From Candidatus Aminicenantota bacterium (lineage in GTDB: Bacteria; Acidobacteriota; Aminicenantia; Aminicenantales; Aminicenantaceae): a stretch of 7,127 nt of DNA. The DNA lies in assembly GCA_016926925.1 (NCBI GenBank), contig JAFGNQ010000160.1, forward strand, positions 1 to 7,127, given 5' to 3'. Both the position numbers and the translations under genes were made by a program. The notes below the pieces were generated by a model that was given only the letters and a program-made list of their open reading frames with translations, did no database searches and was not told the DNA's origin. This document shows positions 5,081 to 7,127 of this stretch, in pieces (the first letter of the stretch is position 1; every line of letters starts with the position of its first letter).

Positions 5081-6958
5081 ATGAATATGGGGACATCCTA
5101 TGTGCATCCCGGATACGGCGGCCGCATCCTCAGGGTGGATCTGAGCAAAGGCCGTGTATGGTCTGAAAACCTTGATGAAAACGTTTTGAAGAAGTATGTC
5201 GGCGGAGTCGGTTATGCCGCCAAAATGCTTTTCGACAAAATCCCTGCCGGCTCAGATCCCTTGAGCCCTAAAAATATCCTTTTATTTGCGACCGGCCCGC
5301 TGACGGGCACACAAGCTCCGGGATCAGGATCAGTGGAAGTCTGTTTCAAATCTCCGCTGACAGGCATCTGGGGTGAGTCCCGGTCGGGTGGGGAATGGGG
5401 CGGAGCTCTAAAAAAAGCGGGATTCGACTTCCTGGCGATCGAAGGGAAGGCGGAGCAACCCTCATACATTGTGATCGAAGATGGAAATGCCGCCATCCGT
5501 TCCGCTTCCGGGCTTTCGGGAAAATCCACTTCGGAAAAAGAAAAGATCCTCCGTCAGGAGAAACTGAACGATGACTCCTTCGATATCGTCACCATAGGGC
5601 CGGGAGGAGAAAAACGGGTACGTTTCGCCTGTATCATGTCCGGAGGCTGTGCATTTGGTCGAGGCGGAGCCGGTGCGGTCATGGGATCGAAAAACGTTCT
5701 GGCGGTAGCAGTGAAAGGGACAGGCAAAATCCCCGTCGCCCGCCCCGAAGAGCTGCGCACACTCAGCAAAGAAATGAACAGGAAAGCCCTCGAAAACATG
5801 GGCAAAGACGGCATGAGCATCGGGGGAACGACGGATTACCTGGAGCCTGGGGACGTGATCGGCGATATCCCGACCAAGAACTGGAGGTCGAACTCCTGGG
5901 GGATCGGTAAGGAGATCTACGCCCACTTTCGGACAAAAAATCTTATCAAAGCGGACACCTGTTACCGCGGCTGTGTCCTCAGGTGCAAGAGAATTCTTCA
6001 TGTCGCATCCGGACCGTGGAAAACTCCCGTACATAAGGGCGGAGAGTATGAATCCATGGCGGCTCTCACCTTCTATGTGCTCAACCAAGATGTGGATGCG
6101 GCCGTCCATGCCAGCTATCTCTGCAATGAATACGGCCTCGATTCGATCTCCACGGGAGGGGTCATCGCATTCGCCATGGAATGCTTCGAAAACGGAATCC
6201 TCGGGGAAGGAGACCCGGGTGGCTTGGATCTCTCCTGGGGCAATACCGAATCCATCGTCAAGCTGGTGGAAGACATCGCTCTGAGAAAGGGAATCGGCCG
6301 CTTACTTGGCGAGGGCGTAAAGAGGGCATCAGAAAGCCTGGGCAGGGGGTCCGAGCGCTATGCCATCCACGTCAAGGGTATGGAAGGACCGGCACATGAT
6401 CCGCGCTGTGGCAAAACCCTGGCTATAACCTATGGCCTGGGAAACAGGGGTATGTGTCATATGCATCCGATTCCGGGCATGGGCTATGATATGGGGAAGA
6501 ACGATATGTCCCTTATTCCCTACGGCGTGCCCGATCCGCAAACCATCGATGCCATGGCCGAAGAAGGAAAGGGAGCTATAGCTAAAAAATTGCAGGACTG
6601 GGGCATCGTGCCCGATATTCTCGGCATATGCAAATTTTATATTCTCTTCGCCAAGCTCACACCGGAAGACATCGCAGAGATCACATCCGCAGTCACCGGA
6701 CAGGAGGTGAACGGGAAAGCACTCCTCGACTTAGGCTCTCATGTTTACGACCTGCAAAGAAGATTCAACACACGAGAGGGGATCACTAAAGCCGACGACA
6801 GGATACCGGAACGCTGCCGCTCGCTTCCAGAGTTCGGCAGCTACTCTACCGCCGAAGAATGCACAATAAAAAACCTCGACCGCATGCTCGAGGAATGCTA
6901 CCAGGCAAGAGGATGGAATAAAGAAACCGGTGTTCCGGAGCCTTCCGATCAGGTGTGA
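5081..6958 (+). CDS. Aldehyde:ferredoxin oxidoreductase (tungsten/molybdenum AOR family)
   Basis: This 625-residue cytosolic enzyme should oxidise an aldehyde to a carboxylic acid while reducing ferredoxin, using a bis-pyranopterin tungsten (or molybdenum) centre and one [4Fe-4S] cluster. Length is normal for the family (about 600-650). The N-terminal domain carries the family's pterin-binding blocks: KYVGGVGYAAKMLFD (38-52), LFATGPLTGTQAPGSGS (68-84), KSPLTGIWGESRSGG (90-104) and GFDFLAIEGKAE (114-125). Cluster cysteines are C294, C298 and C302 in TCYRGCVLRCKR, plus C517 in DILGICKF. The usual spacing is CX2CX3C, whereas here it is CX3CX3C. HKGGEYESMAALT (318-330) and AHDPRCGK (438-445) match conserved central blocks, and the C-terminus RMLEECYQARGW (601-612) is typical. 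No separate iron-sulfur or flavin subunit lies beside it in the window, suggesting a single-subunit, ferredoxin-linked type. Context suggests it removes an aldehyde made by the upstream enzymes; the true aldehyde is unknown. Confidence 0.93.
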   Translation: MNMGTSYVHPGYGGRILRVDLSKGRVWSENLDENVLKKYVGGVGYAAKMLFDKIPAGSDPLSPKNILLFATGPLTGTQAPGSGSVEVCFKSPLTGIWGESRSGGEWGGALKKAGFDFLAIEGKAEQPSYIVIEDGNAAIRSASGLSGKSTSEKEKILRQEKLNDDSFDIVTIGPGGEKRVRFACIMSGGCAFGRGGAGAVMGSKNVLAVAVKGTGKIPVARPEELRTLSKEMNRKALENMGKDGMSIGGTTDYLEPGDVIGDIPTKNWRSNSWGIGKEIYAHFRTKNLIKADTCYRGCVLRCKRILHVASGPWKTPVHKGGEYESMAALTFYVLNQDVDAAVHASYLCNEYGLDSISTGGVIAFAMECFENGILGEGDPGGLDLSWGNTESIVKLVEDIALRKGIGRLLGEGVKRASESLGRGSERYAIHVKGMEGPAHDPRCGKTLAITYGLGNRGMCHMHPIPGMGYDMGKNDMSLIPYGVPDPQTIDAMAEEGKGAIAKKLQDWGIVPDILGICKFYILFAKLTPEDIAEITSAVTGQEVNGKALLDLGSHVYDLQRRFNTREGITKADDRIPERCRSLPEFGSYSTAEECTIKNLDRMLEECYQARGWNKETGVPEPSDQV

Positions 6959-6996
6959 CACACCCTATTCTCGAAGGAATAATATCGGAGGGCGCA

Positions 6997-7127
6997 TGGT
7001 CAACGGTCGTTTTAAAGCGAGCATTTTCGGTCGTGAAAACTGAGCCACTTTTCCATTATCTATCTTGTTCGCCTTGTCCGCCGTTGAACCTATTGTTTTG
7101 AATGTGATACACTCATTCCAGATTGTC
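6997..7127. mobile_element. Possible terminal region of an IS21-family insertion sequence (partial)
   Basis: From TGGTCAACGG at 6997 the sequence runs through CGTTTTAAAGCGAGCATTTT and GAAAACTGAGCCACTTTTC (7035-7053). These resemble, from memory, the repeated end sequences of IS21-family elements, which begin with TG and carry short internal repeats before istA. No transposase frame is visible in the remaining bases, as expected if istA starts beyond the window. The 169 bases after the oxidoreductase hold no credible gene; a 15-codon ATG frame at 6996-7043 with GGAGGG upstream is probably fortuitous. The identification relies on recalled similarity and could be wrong. Confidence 0.3.

Noticed and set aside
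5462..6109. Minus-strand open frame of 215 codons antisense to the AOR gene
   Set aside because: It is a shadow of the oxidoreductase coding frame with no recognisable motif.
6966..6981. TATTC/GAATA dyad after the AOR gene as a terminator
   Set aside because: It has five AT-rich base pairs and no T-run, which is too weak to call.
6996..7043. 15-codon frame with GGAGGG three bases before its ATG
   Set aside because: The spacing is too short, the peptide is very small, and the same bases look more like an insertion sequence end. It is kept only as a note.

Overview
The window reads as a stretch of an anaerobic bacterial chromosome, and every gene lies on the + strand. The best guess is a Desulfobacterota-like (deltaproteobacterial) or similar anaerobe. 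That rests on the tungsten/molybdenum aldehyde:ferredoxin oxidoreductase, the GTP-type PEP carboxykinase and the moderate GC content. It is an inference from gene content, not a taxonomic identification.

Layout: positions 1-939 hold the 3' half of a GTP-dependent phosphoenolpyruvate carboxykinase gene (pckG), cut by the window edge. Positions 940-1276 are an AT-rich, gene-free region with several inverted repeats. It ends in a near-consensus sigma-70 promoter (TTGACA, 17 bp, TTTAAT), and a perfect palindrome TGATCGATCA sits about where transcription should start. Four large genes follow in one direction: a DapA/N-acetylneuraminate-lyase-family Schiff-base aldolase (1277-2260), a class III PLP aminotransferase resembling glutamate-1-semialdehyde aminomutase (2357-3706), an M20 metallo-deacylase/peptidase (3807-5009) and an aldehyde:ferredoxin oxidoreductase (5081-6958). 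A possible 35-codon reading frame (3703-3810) links the aminotransferase and M20 genes through ATGA overlaps at both ends. A second promoter with a perfect extended -10 (TGATATAAT) may serve the oxidoreductase gene separately. The last ~170 bases carry no convincing gene. From about 6997 they resemble, from memory only, the terminal region of an IS21-family insertion sequence.

How the genes may work together (inference): the four enzymes could form a short catabolic route for an N-acylated amino compound. The M20 enzyme would remove an acyl or similar group, the PLP enzyme would convert or move the freed amine, the aldolase would cleave the carbon skeleton (typically giving pyruvate and an aldehyde in this family), and the oxidoreductase would oxidise the aldehyde while reducing ferredoxin. 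The substrate cannot be read from the sequence. No transporter, regulator, RNA gene or CRISPR array is visible in the window. All four enzymes keep the catalytic residues I could check, with two notable deviations: the aldolase lacks the arginine typical of true dihydrodipicolinate synthase, and the oxidoreductase has an unusual CX3CX3C spacing in its cluster-binding cysteine motif.
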